Shown: piece after piece, positions 36,032-46,509 of the stretch
Layout: each line of letters opens with the position of its first letter
How positions within the stretch are numbered: the stretch's first letter is position 1
Assembly: GCA_900073065.1 (NCBI GenBank)
Contig: FJOG01000013.1
Coordinates: forward strand, 147,113-211,112
DNA length: 64,000 nucleotides
Reading direction: 5' to 3'
Origin: Phialocephala subalpina
Taxonomy: Eukaryota; Ascomycota; Leotiomycetes; Helotiales; Mollisiaceae
Made by a program: the position numbers and the translations under genes
Notes under the pieces: generated by a model
What the model saw: the letters and a program-made list of their open reading frames with translations, nothing else
Told to the model about the DNA's origin: nothing
Databases searched by the model: none

Positions 36032-37120
36032 ATGACAAATGTCTGCTTGTTTGTTTTGCATCTACCTGCGTCTTCATCTCTGTCTCTTTACGAGGTATCT
36101 TCCTCTAGGAACACATCTTGAAGACCCAGGTGCTTCACTTATGGGCCATTTCAACGGCCATGTCATGCATAGTAGGGGGGAAATGGGAAAGGAGCAAGTA
36201 GGCGTCGGGTCTGGTTTCTAGTACATACTTCATCGTCTTTTAGAGGAGTTGGAAGGGAGTTTAGGGGTTGATTTATGGATAAGGAGAAAGAAGGAATGAG
36301 CATGTCATACAGATATCCTCCTTTTGACGAGAGAAGATGGCATGAAGGGAAGATAGTTATCTGAAATGCCTGTTCATGGAAGAAATGCAAGACATGAAAA
36401 CTACTTTTTACAACCTTAATAGGTAACCCGAACAGAACTTCTTCAATTTTCAGACAGATAGAGCGAGATGTTTCTCGTCCTACCTAAAGCTACTACCCGT
36501 GCTTCTCAGAAATGAAGATCTCAGAAGATCTCAGAATTCTAGGAATTAGAAATGTGATACATCGATACAGGAGACATTTCCGAGATGAGCTGAAGTTGCT
36601 TCTCCCCTTACCTAGATAGGGAATGTGGCCTCTTCCAGAAAATCGGTGTCTCCTTACCACATGTAGGGTGTCGGAATAGGAGAACTCTCGCTACGCAATA
36701 TTTACAGTATTATGACGGGGTCAACAACTGCATCACATGGGTGAACAGGCCACCGTCATCTCCAGCTGCACCTCTCATGTCATCCTTCTTTGACAGGGGC
36801 TGAGTTCGCGCGATCGCTGGCTAGCGTCTGGTCTGGAAGTTTACACAGTGCGTCGTAATACCGGTACGAGATCGAAACCTTCAGCTTCGGAACAATTCAC
36901 TTCGTTTCCTCTCCATTTCTCAACTTCGAATTGTTGTGACTGCAATTATTGCAGAGGAGCATTATGCGCCGATACGAACAAGCAAATAATATCTCCGAGT
37001 CGAAGCCTTAGGTTCATTCCTCCATCGCCGTCGAAACGTGGCACAGCCAAACAACTTGCGATCGGTACGAAGGGAAAGAAGAATATCTAGGAGGGCGTGC
37101 AAGTCCAGGTCGCGGGCACA
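36032..37120. other. Intergenic between DUF5672 copies B and C
   Basis: 1.1 kb with no recognised gene. Short frames have no features. Presumed 3' UTR of B and promoter of C. Confidence 0.6.
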
Positions 37121-38243
37121 ATGTCGACATTACATGCTGGCACCAGCTCTCCGGGCACAGGAATATTCGTCATCAACAAGCAGAGGATCCTGATTCTGGT
37201 GTCATTAATACTAACGTAACTCTCCCCTCCTCCCCTCCTCCCCTCAGAAACTAACACGCGATTCAAGATGGAGCTTCGCCCTAATGCTCCCCCGATACAA
37301 AGCCCCCGTCCTCGAATACGGCAAAGAAAAATACAACGATTACATCGAACACCTCCCCGCCGTCAAAGTAGACTGGCACCCCAAATACGACCCCAAATCA
37401 CAATTCAACGCCTCAAAAGTAGCCCTCATGATCGAAGCCCGACCCATTCCCCACCTCGTCCCCCAAATCCTCCACATGATCTCCGTCGTTCCTCCCGACT
37501 GGCGCTTCATGTTCATCGGATCCAACAAATCCGTCATTTCCGTCTCTCGTTCCTTCGCGACCCAGTACCAAGAAGCAAATGGCAAGTTGGATCTAATGGT
37601 TTTGCCGAAACCGTGGAGTATTGATAGTAAGGAGGATGTGTATAGGTTGTTGACGGACTTGAGGTTTTATGATGAGTTTTTACCAGAGGTGGAGTGGTTG
37701 TTGAAATTTGAGAGTGATAGTATTATGTGTGCGAGGAGTGATGATAGTTTGAATGATTGGTTGCATTATAGTTGGGCTGGTGCTCCGAGGTCAGTCTTTC
37801 CCTCTCCCTCCATATCCTCCTTATTAACATCTGGCAGATCTGCCACGGACAGATTCGCCGGAAACGGCGGCCTCTCCCTTCGCAGAATGACAGCCGTCCG
37901 CCAAATCCTCAACTTCCAAGCACGATACAACGACACCGAACCCGAAGACGAATGGTTCGGTAAACGACTCACCGTCCTCCCCGGCGCCAAAGTTGCAAGC
38001 GGAGCTCAGGAAGATCATTTCTCAGTTGAGGGAGTGTGGCATGATAAACCGATGGGATATCACGTCCAAGCTGATCTTGCGGAAGATGTGTGGAAAGACC
38101 CACGAAGGAGGAAGGGGAACTTTGAGTATTGCCCAGAACTGGCTATGATTATGGATATGAAGCTTGAGCGCGAGAGATGTGAGGGCGATAACAAGGAGGG
38201 AGAGATTGTGGGAGAGAAGAAAAAGAAGCCTGCGAAGATATGA
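37121..38243 (+). CDS. DUF5672 glycosyltransferase-like type II membrane protein, copy C
   Basis: Three exons (37121-37215, 37268-37789, 37838-38243) give 340 aa. The start MSTLHAGTSSPGTGIFVI leads to the anchor ILILVSLILTWSFALML, formed by splicing to the AAG acceptor at 37267. A nearer CAG in the pyrimidine-rich stretch would give a stop, and the CTAAC-like branch point lies after it. Domain motifs are VPQILHMISVVPPDWRF, WLLKFESDSIMCAR, RFAGNGGLSLRR, TEPEDEWFGKRL and PMGYHVQ. It ends in Lys-rich GEKKKKPAKI. It is closest to copy B. The second intron removes 48 bp that are also open in frame, so retention would not truncate the protein. Confidence 0.83.
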
Positions 38244-39040
38244 GGGAGTATTACGAGCGAACGCGCGAAGCAGATTCAGGGGCAAAGATGCATAGGGAGG
38301 AGAATATGGGGATATGAGATGGATAGACCATCTTCATACATGAGAAGATATTTGTGTGTACTTTTAGCGCCCCAGATCTCCCGAATGGGAACGGAATATC
38401 TGGAGATGGACGATGATTTTGCGAGGACAGGCTGGCGTTTGGGGCGTCAGGATCTGATGCTGCAATTGGAAAACGAAAGGGGACAGGTAGAAGATACAAC
38501 AATTCATGTCCATTTGATTCATTCTGTATTGTGTTGGAATTCTTAGTGACTCGTGAACCCCATTATCAGTTTCTGCATCGTATGTCAGATTTGCAATATT
38601 TTGAATGTCCCAGAAAAGTTGGAACATTGAAAGCACTGGGATGAGGAGGATTCTATATGGGTGACAATGTATGCCGCTTTCAAGGACGTTCAAATGATTT
38701 GAGGACCGCCCACTCAGATGTCGTCTTGACATTGGACGTATTTCAAACACGAACATGATACTAGAGTCTGTGAGGCAAGGTTCACATGAAGATTGAAGAA
38801 GGAGGTCAATCTTTATGGAGGCATAGCATGCTTCGATCAAGTCTAAAGAGAGGTCATCTCATTTTGGTCATTATCATTACTAGCTATCCATCATCCATCA
38901 TTCATTCGAAGAAGCCCCCCATTCATCAATCCTCCACCTCTCTTTACTTCCCTCTCCCTTGATCCTCTCATCCCCTCCTCCAACTCATCAACCTCGCTCC
39001 CATAATCTTCTCTCCCAATCCACTAACCTCATTTTCCAAC
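38244..39040. other. Convergent intergenic region, no gene
   Basis: Holds the 3' ends of DUF5672 copy C (+) and the sedolisin gene (-). Nothing else recognised. Confidence 0.6.
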
Positions 39041-42000
39041 TCACGGCAACCCCATAAAGTACTTCACCATCTTCGGGTAGTTAGGAGTTCCTATCACAAG
39101 TCAGCATGCACACTCAACCAATCCTTCGTCACCTTCCCAGGAGAAAATGAAACTCACCAAGACCAGTAACAGGATCCCACCCCCCAACAGCCCTAAACCC
39201 CTCAGTCCCGCACCCAGGATTACTCCCATTCGTAATATCATTCAACATACCCGGATTATTATAGAGCGCCGGATTTAGAAACCCCAATACTTTCTTACCA
39301 GCATTAAGTCGCTGTTCGTTGATCCTGTTGATTATAGAGGCGAAAACTGCGAAGAGTTAGTCGGTAGAGCCTTTGTCTAAGACAAATCCCACCCCCACAC
39401 CAGAAGTTTGAGGCATCAGGATGGTAAGAGGGGACAGGTGAAAGGAGTGGAAAGTTGATTACTTGGTGTACTGGCGCTAGTACCGCCATTCTTGGTGAAG
39501 TAACCACCGATGAAATTGGCGATATTATCACCGTTTGCCGCTACGTCTGGATATCTATTGTACCCATCCATGTTAGCTGTCATTTTGAACACACATCCAT
39601 TCATCTATTGCCAGAAGAGGATAAAATGTGAGAATAGCCGAAGAAGAGAGAGAAGAAAAAGGCACCAGGAAGCCTAGAAGAGAAGATGTGAAGAAACAAG
39701 ACTCACCCCCGACCAAGCCTATTATACCTCCCCCCATTCGCCCCAAAACTATCATTGCCTCTATAATACTTATACCCCGGATCATGTCGCCCAAAGTAAT
39801 TTTGTACCGCATCTCGTTGATAACTCGGCCTCGGATAGATGTTGCTGAAGCCACCACCAGACGAATAAGGAATACTCCAAGGATCGAATAATGGATCTAC
39901 GACTGCAGACTCGGGATCGTAGACGGTGTGGTTTGGGTAGATTTTCGTGGCGCCGACTACGGTAATGTAGGGACAACTATTCACACAAAAGAAAAAAGGA
40001 ACGGTTAGTATTGATGAGTGGAGGGGCAGGGAGGNNNNNNNNNNNNNNNNNNNNNNNNNNNNNNNNNNNNNNNNNNNNNNNNNNNNNNNNNNNNNNNNNN
40101 NNNNNNNNNNNNNNNNNNNNNNNNNNNNNNNNNNNNNNNNNNNNNNNNNNNNNNNNNNNNNNNNNNNNNNNNNNNNNNNNNNNNNNNNNNNNNNNNNNNN
40201 NNNNNNNNNNNNNNNNNNNNNNNNNNNNNNNNNNNNNNNNNNNNNNNNNNNNNNNNNNNNNNNNNNNNNNNNNNNNNNNNNNNNNNNNNNNNNNNNNNNN
40301 NNNNNNNNNNNNNNNNNNNNNNNNNNNNNNNNNNNNNNNNNNNNNNNNNNNNNNNNNNNNNNNNNNNNNNNNNNNNNNNNNNNNNNNNNNNNAGGGGGAG
40401 GGGATGGGCATACTTTACAGGCCAACCGGGAGTGAATATTGAGCCGTAGGGTCCGAGACAGCCATCTATGGGATTCTCGTTTGGGCCGCCGCCTGATACA
40501 CCGAGGTCTCCGGAGGCGTAGATGAAGGAGTGGCCTTGGAGGCCTAGCTTCATGAATCTGTGGTTTATGAGTTAGATTTCAATCAGGCATGTTTGGAGAT
40601 GTAAACGTACTCGTTACATTGTCTTTGCTGACTGTGAAAGTTAGAAAGATTTGTGATGATGAGGAAGAGATCCTACTAGTATGCAGGTAGGTCTGCCTCT
40701 TGCCCTCCCCATGATACGGAAACTACGTTGGTTGGCTGATTCCGTCAGTATGAAGATTCTAACTCCAGGAGTGTCAGTCTCCCAGCCTTGCTTGGAAATC
40801 TCGGGCTAGGGGGATGAGATGGGCAACTCGACCAAGGAAATTCTTGGCAGAAGCAGACAGAGGCCATGAAAATCCAGACACGGCTAGGAGATTGAAAATA
40901 CTGCTTGGCAAAGTTTTGTTGCGCACATACTTTGTAAACACCACACTGTAGCTGGCCTTGAAAACCAAGGGGATCGGGGTAGGTTGGATCGAAAGCGGCT
41001 CAGAGAAGATTAGCTGCTTGACTCGACGAGAAGAAGGAGCTAACTGGGGCATACGATCGTTGCCGGTCTCGCCGAACGCAGAGTAGGTGCAATATGATCC
41101 ATCTATTGCATCTAAGAAATTGTTGAACTGAAATCTTGTCAGCATTGTGTTCTGACATGAAGTCCTCTCGTGTTGAAAGGGCATGGTGTGCACAGAACAT
41201 GGAGATCAACTTACCAACCCTGGAGGATACTTGCTAAAAGTGTTGTAGAGATCATCTGTTTGGTACAACGTGACCTGGAACCCGGCACCATCGAGTTAGC
41301 GTACTTCTTTTAGATTGTTTATGGAGCTCTTCGGGAATAATATGTATGGGTCTTGTGACATGCGTGACATTGCGGCAACTCCTACTCTTGGAGAATACCT
41401 TAGATGGGTAGATGGCTCAGAGGAATTCACATACCGTCTGGGGATAGAGAAGGGGGATGGCGAGTTCGAAATCCAAAGACGATTCCCCTCCCGCTTCCCA
41501 GACAGGGACTGGTGCCTGAGCTCCATCAATGAAAGCAGGCACGGGATGTGTACCTGCAGGGATACCTCGTGTCTGGTTCGTAAAAAAGAGGTCGAGATCT
41601 TCTTGAGCGTAATAGTCACCGTCTTCGAAGATGCCAAGGGAGTTGTCCGAGCGTGGCTGATTGTTGGGGTACTCTGGGACTTCTGGGATCCCGTACAAAG
41701 CTCTGATGCAAGCGGGAGTTATCAATTGGTCGCAGATGGAAAGGTCATCGATACTCGTTTGAGCGAGTACGCCGGACATTGCCTTGGATAGTAGTGGAGC
41801 AAAGCCATTCTTGGCGCGAAAGGTACGCTTCGAGCGCCGTTTATTTGGTGCAAGTAATCTAATACCAGGAGTGATGTAATCCAGGTGTTCTTGGATGTAC
41901 TTGGGAACATGGTAGCTAGACGACAGTCAGAAAAGCTAGAGACAAAATGATGCAAATCAAGCTCCTGACAGTCCTGGGACATTTGAATGAGAATTTTGGG

Positions 42001-42532
42001 AAGGCAGTACCTCTCACAAGCCGGCGTCATGTGGCCATCTACATGCCCGTAGAGGTGATACTCCGTTAGGAGAAGAGTTTCAGCTTCTTCAGTGGTAGCA
42101 TCGAAAGCAAGCCATCCTTTGTTATCGGAATGAGTGATGCGACTCGCGTCGATGCCCGAGTCGATCAGCCAAGTTCGCACTGTATCGACTGTGCTCTGCT
42201 CGGGAGCGAACATCTCAACGACTTCTTCTGAATTCCAATGTTTCGAATAATTAGGAGATTCTGGATGAGATCTAGCCATGATCAGCGGAAGTTTCAGTCT
42301 CGTTATGAAATGCATACACATCCATAAGGAGATCATGACCACGATGGAGATTCCGCTGCTTCAACCCGACCCTCATAGGAAGTCGAGTATCAGCAGGAAG
42401 CTTCTCTCGCTTCACCCATTTCTTTGCAACAGTAGCATCTCGTTTCTCGTGTACGATATGGGAGTGAGGAACAGCAGCAGTCAGAGCTGAAGCAGCAAGG
42501 CCGAAGACCACGCCCAGAGACAAGAGATGCAT
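39041..42532 (-). CDS. Sedolisin-family secreted serine-carboxyl peptidase (tripeptidyl-peptidase type, S53)
   Basis: Multi-exon gene, start ATG 42532 (first exon 42318-42532). An N-terminal signal peptide MHLLSLGVVFGLAASALTAA is followed by the S53 pro-region (SPNYSKHWNSEEVVEMFAP, TEYHLYGH) and the catalytic domain. Catalytic elements: GESSLDFELA (Glu and Asp), the oxyanion Asp in ASGDLGVSGGG and the Ser in NGGTSASTP. The end has GWDPVTGLGTPNYPKM, typical of the calcium-site region. Small exons include one for the QQRQCNE segment. The 358-bp N run lies wholly in an intron (39977-40413): the GTATGC donor joins GWPVN to CPYITVVGATK. Such enzymes are acid-active secreted proteases releasing tripeptides or acting as endopeptidases. 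An upstream in-frame ATG at 42580 would add 16 residues. Confidence 0.92.
40035..40392. other. Assembly gap (358 N)
   Basis: Run of N within the sedolisin intron 39977-40413. The flanks are C/T- and G-rich (AGGGGGAGGGG), suggesting low-complexity sequence that broke the assembly. Confidence 0.97.
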
Positions 42533-43437
42533 GATCAACAAGAAGCTACAACGGGCGCCACAAAGGTGAAGAGTAAACATGCGGAAAGAGGGGAGGTATT
42601 TTCATATGCTGAGGGGTAGCCATTGCGTGCTGGACACAACAACGCACCGTTGAACCATGTGCCATATTGCCTCATGCCATGTGCCTTTGTGAGAATGGTG
42701 ACAATGAGGGGTCTCTCCCATGGCGATTGTGCCTCAACAACAACTTTGATGTATGGCAAATGGATCTTGTGAGGAGCCTATCTGAAAGAGGCAGGAACGA
42801 GTAGGACAGAATGAACGTAGCTGCGGGATGCCGCAAAACCTGTTTCACGGGACTTGTAGCTTCCCGGAGTGATGAAGAATGACAGGACATTCTTGATACG
42901 GAAGTACACTGGTGCAGCCTTCCATTCAGGCACAGCGCCGCCAAGAACGGACGATGAAGTTATTGATGGTTTGTGAGATCGCCGTCGTCGCTTCCCAGCG
43001 AGCCTCTTGAATTCTCCGGAGCATTGGGCAGTCAAAGGTCCGTGCTGGCTGTGACTCTTGACCGAAGAAGAGGACAAAGTATCTGAACTTTCGCAACGCA
43101 TACTCAACTGCATGTATGTACTCAACATTACCGCTATGGGACATATCTAGAGTACCACATTGGCCGTTGGGATTTCGAGAGCCTTAGTGCAAAAGTTGCA
43201 TCGCTAGTCACGACCCTGTTAGACAGACTCCTGAGCCCGAGCTAAGGAAGCATTGAAAAGACAAGTGACTCACTATCTCATTCTTTCTCTGTTCAATTGC
43301 ATATAAACACCTTTCCTTCCTGCTTGCACCTTGGTTTCCGTCAACTCTGTGGTATCTTGCCAATTGAGCAAAAGAAGCTCGTGAGCCAAGAGAAGCTTAC
43401 GTCCTCTTCCCCTCTCTCTGCAACGGGAACCTGCATC
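42533..43437. other. Divergent intergenic region, sedolisin / GNAT gene
   Basis: 0.9 kb between divergent starts. Minus-strand frames at 42672-43144 have no recognisable domain. Regulatory space by position. Confidence 0.5.
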
Positions 43438-44430
43438 ATGGAGGTCCCTCCGGAGATCTCTCGTCTAGACCTGGTTGCCAGTAACAAGGAGAAGCCTGTC
43501 CAATTATTTCGATGGACGCAAGAAGAAGCCTTACAGGCCTTCCCTCCAATTCTGTACCCGCACCTTCCATACAGCAATCCGTTGTACAACCGGATGAAAG
43601 CACCACACAACACCCCACCACGACATTGTCTCTTCGCAGCAACCTTCCCACCAGGTACCACAGCAATGCTAGAGATCTACACACTCATCTTTGCAGACCG
43701 CTCTCGACACGAAGAATCACAAATATGGACCTTCAATTCCTTGAACACCACCACGGAACCGCTTTCAGCATCTCAGCAAACCACTCTTACTGCACACGTG
43801 GAAGCTACAGTCGATTTTCTCAAGGGAGTCTCAATACCAGAAGCTCCAGGATGGCCCTTCTCGCCCATCCTCAAGTTCGCATGCCAACACGGGCACTGGC
43901 GGACTTCCATCCTAGAAATCGGCGAAGCACGAGATGCGGTTCCACGACAGACTCACTGGAATCAGTGGCTAGTGAAGACTTCCACCATCTCTTCCCTACC
44001 AGCAGCAAGCAAGGCCCAGCCCGAAGAGTACATCGTGACACGAGTGCCAGACAACCAATTGGACATCGTAATCTCGACCTCCTCAATCCCCCGCCAGCCC
44101 TCCACATACAAGATGCTCCCAAGCGTCGGTATCATGAATACCGAAGGCAAATTGGCTGCTTGGGCTTATGTGGGAATTGATGGCTCCATTGCTACTCTCT
44201 ATGTTCTGCCTGACTTCAGGGGTAAAGGACTTTCGAGCATCATTGCCAGAGAACTATTGGCACGTTTGGAAAGAGGAGAGTTTGCGGATTTGGGGTATGA
44301 TGGAAAAAGTGGATGGGTGCATGCTGATGTTTATGATGGAAATGCTGGGAGTGAAGCTGTGATGAGAGGCTTGGGAGGGACGATCTGGTGGAAGAGCAGT
44401 TATATCTGGATCGACAGTGCCAGGTTCTGA
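43438..44430 (+). CDS. GNAT-fold N-acetyltransferase (FR47/GLYAT-like)
   Basis: A single-exon gene of 330 aa from the ATG at 43438 (MEVPPEISRLDLVASN). The C-terminal third carries the acetyl-CoA-binding GNAT motif: EGKLAAWAYVGIDGSIATLY, then VLPDFRGKGLSSIIARELL with the R/Q-x-x-G-x-G/A loop (RGKGLS). The N-terminal part (LPYSNPLYNRMKAPHN) has the layout of the glycine N-acyltransferase-like/FR47 group in fungi. It transfers an acyl group from acyl-CoA to a small amine; the substrate cannot be inferred. The open frame continues 47 codons upstream without another ATG. It is convergent with the hypothetical gene at 44704. Confidence 0.87.
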   Translation: MEVPPEISRLDLVASNKEKPVQLFRWTQEEALQAFPPILYPHLPYSNPLYNRMKAPHNTPPRHCLFAATFPPGTTAMLEIYTLIFADRSRHEESQIWTFNSLNTTTEPLSASQQTTLTAHVEATVDFLKGVSIPEAPGWPFSPILKFACQHGHWRTSILEIGEARDAVPRQTHWNQWLVKTSTISSLPAASKAQPEEYIVTRVPDNQLDIVISTSSIPRQPSTYKMLPSVGIMNTEGKLAAWAYVGIDGSIATLYVLPDFRGKGLSSIIARELLARLERGEFADLGYDGKSGWVHADVYDGNAGSEAVMRGLGGTIWWKSSYIWIDSARF

Positions 44431-44703
44431 TCATGATCTCGTTTATTGAAATTTTGAATATCTTGCAAGGCAAGGGACAATCAAAATGCATGTACCAAGT
44501 CATGATCTAGAGGCACTTCTGCCCATCTACCACTTCGCAATTCCAATGTCCAAGCATGCCAAGATCATTCGAATCACAGAAGCATTGCGCCAGAAACTCC
44601 AGGGTATCATGCATCCCCCATGTATGGAACGCCAAAGTCCCAGCATTCCCAGTACAGTCAGAGATCATACTACTTCACAGTCAGCCTACATCGCAGTGCC
44701 ATC

Positions 44704-45547
44704 TCAAGTGAGCCGACATACCTTGAGAGCAAGATCAAGAAGACCACGATGAGACATCACCAGCTGAGGATCCAAACCATCCAACAAGCTCTTGATCGAT
44801 GCCTTTCTTGCATCATATCTCTCCTTCTGCAAAGCAAAGGCCTCATCCATGAATGCCTTGCGCTTCTTGAATGCAGCATTGTCTTCCTCTTCCTCGGCCA
44901 ATCGTGCCTTGACCTTCTCACGGCTTTGAATCATGCCTTTGTCTTGGTCTGGATGAACGATTGAACGGGCACCACCGATTGCGGGCATGCTTCCATTTGC
45001 TATGGTGCGCGTCAGGTCTGTTGTTCTTTAAAGATGAGGGGAGAGGAAGGACTGTACTTTCGGAGGGAGTGGAGATGGCGAGACCAGCACGTCTTGCATC
45101 AGCCTTTGCGCTCAATGCTTTTGTCGCGTCAGTGTTGTCGCCCTTCATTCAGAAGACATGCTGCATACCCTTGAAGTCCAAGCCATGAGCTGTTGTGCGC
45201 GTCAGTTTTTCGTTCCACCAATTCTCGGGAGAGATGGGTAAAGGCTTGCATTCGAGGTACTCCTTACGAAGCTTTCTCTCAATCTTAAGTATCTCACGGT
45301 TGTTGATCATGACCTTAGCACGGATGCCTCCCATGACTTCCTCTTGCTTGGCTAGGTCATTCAAGTCATGAGCGATCAGAGCCTCGACGCCCTCCTCCAT
45401 CTTGATCTTGCCGATGAAGGCGTCGATATCCATGATTGTGGTAACGTCGCTGTGGAGGGGGTTGGTCAAAGACTGCGGAGCTGCCAGCACAACTTCAGTA
45501 GTGAGAAATGTGTTGCCGTGAAGTTCGGATTTAGTAATTGACGCCAT
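44704..45547 (-). CDS. Hypothetical protein, helical and charged
   Basis: Start ATG at 45547 (MASITKSELHGNTFLTTEVV). The first exon is 45169-45547; a short exon ALSAKADARRAGLA and a third beginning NGSMPAIGGARSIV follow, with clean GTATGC/GTACAG donors and AAG/ATAG acceptors. A long charged helical region (KVKARLAEEEEDNAAFKKRK, then EAFALQKERYDARK) precedes LLDGLDPQLVMSHRGLL. The frame stops at 44704 (KVCRLT), or a further intron starts at the GTATGT there. No family recognised. Clean splicing and codon character say it is real. It has no signal peptide or membrane segment, so a nuclear or cytosolic scaffold-like protein is the most that can be said. Confidence 0.65.
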
Positions 45548-46509
45548 ATCATATTTTGCTCGAGAGCAATTCAAGCCGGAAGACAGAAGACGGCGAGAAT
45601 GTTAGCCGAGATCAGAATTTTTGATATGCTCTCCTTCGCTTTGCTTGCAGAATATGGGAGTGAATCCTGGGCTGCAAAGAGTAGCTCAACTTAGGTTATG
45701 CGAAAAGAGGAGTGAATCTTGGGTTGATAAGAGTGGGTCGCTTTGGGTTAAGTAAAAAATGATGAATGTTGGAGGCACGATCAAGTACTAGCCGAAGCTA
45801 GGGGACCTTTATAAGGATATGGACGTTTTTACTATAGAACATGCAAAGTGCGAGGTTGCCAATTCATAGTTGGATGTTGCGATTTCCTAAACCCAATAAA
45901 AAGAGAAGAGTTTGAAGAAGGACGAAGGACCGGCGTGTGCTAGGAGACCATGGAAGGAACAGGCATTATTATGGGGTAAGCAAGCATATGAAAAACCCAC
46001 AGGTTATCATGAACAGTGTTTCAAAGATTTCTTCAAGGTACTGGAGCAACGAGCTCCAGCCAACACCAACCTAAAGCCTGATGCTGCTTTCATCATTGCA
46101 TAACATCTGCATCCCCAAACCTTAGATTTACATTCTCACAGGGAGTTAGCTGTCCATTGTAATGCGAGGCGAATAGCGGAAGTGAATCTTGGATCGGAAA
46201 GAGGGACTTGCTTCAAGCCCAGCAAATAGTAGCGAATTTAGAGGAACTGCTTGCTCAGTCAGCTCAGCCTCTTGGTAAGAACTGCTTGGATGCTTACCGT
46301 GGGGAGTTCGATCTATCTATGGCAACATCATGAAATAAGTTCGTGAGTATAGGTACTTCTCATGCCCATACAGTCTTGACCTGTTCCCTCTTCTCTCCTG
46401 CGCCCGCGGCCTTCCTCGCCCACTCCACTTATACTCTCCTGACCAAGCGACGTGTTCCAGCAGCTCTTGCTCTGTTTTTTGCTGCTCGCCTCTTCTCCTG
46501 TGCCGCGAA
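45548..46509. other. Intergenic with degenerate repeated motif and ORF scraps
   Basis: Copies of AGTGAATCYTGG with similar following sequence occur near 45658, 45712 and 46181. A 50-codon frame at 45950-46103 (HEQCFKDFFKVLEQ) has no clear start. It may be relic sequence; nothing is certain. Confidence 0.35.

Noticed and set aside
37226..37245. CCCCTCAG as the intron acceptor in DUF5672 copy C
   Set aside because: Using it brings an immediate TAA; the later AAG acceptor keeps the frame and completes the anchor helix.
40011..40553. Frames crossing the N run
   Set aside because: N bases create artificial open frames; the run sits in an intron.
43512..44180. 222-codon frame overlapping the GNAT gene
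   Set aside because: Shadow of the real frame; the GNAT motif RGKGLS and continuous domain are in the other frame.
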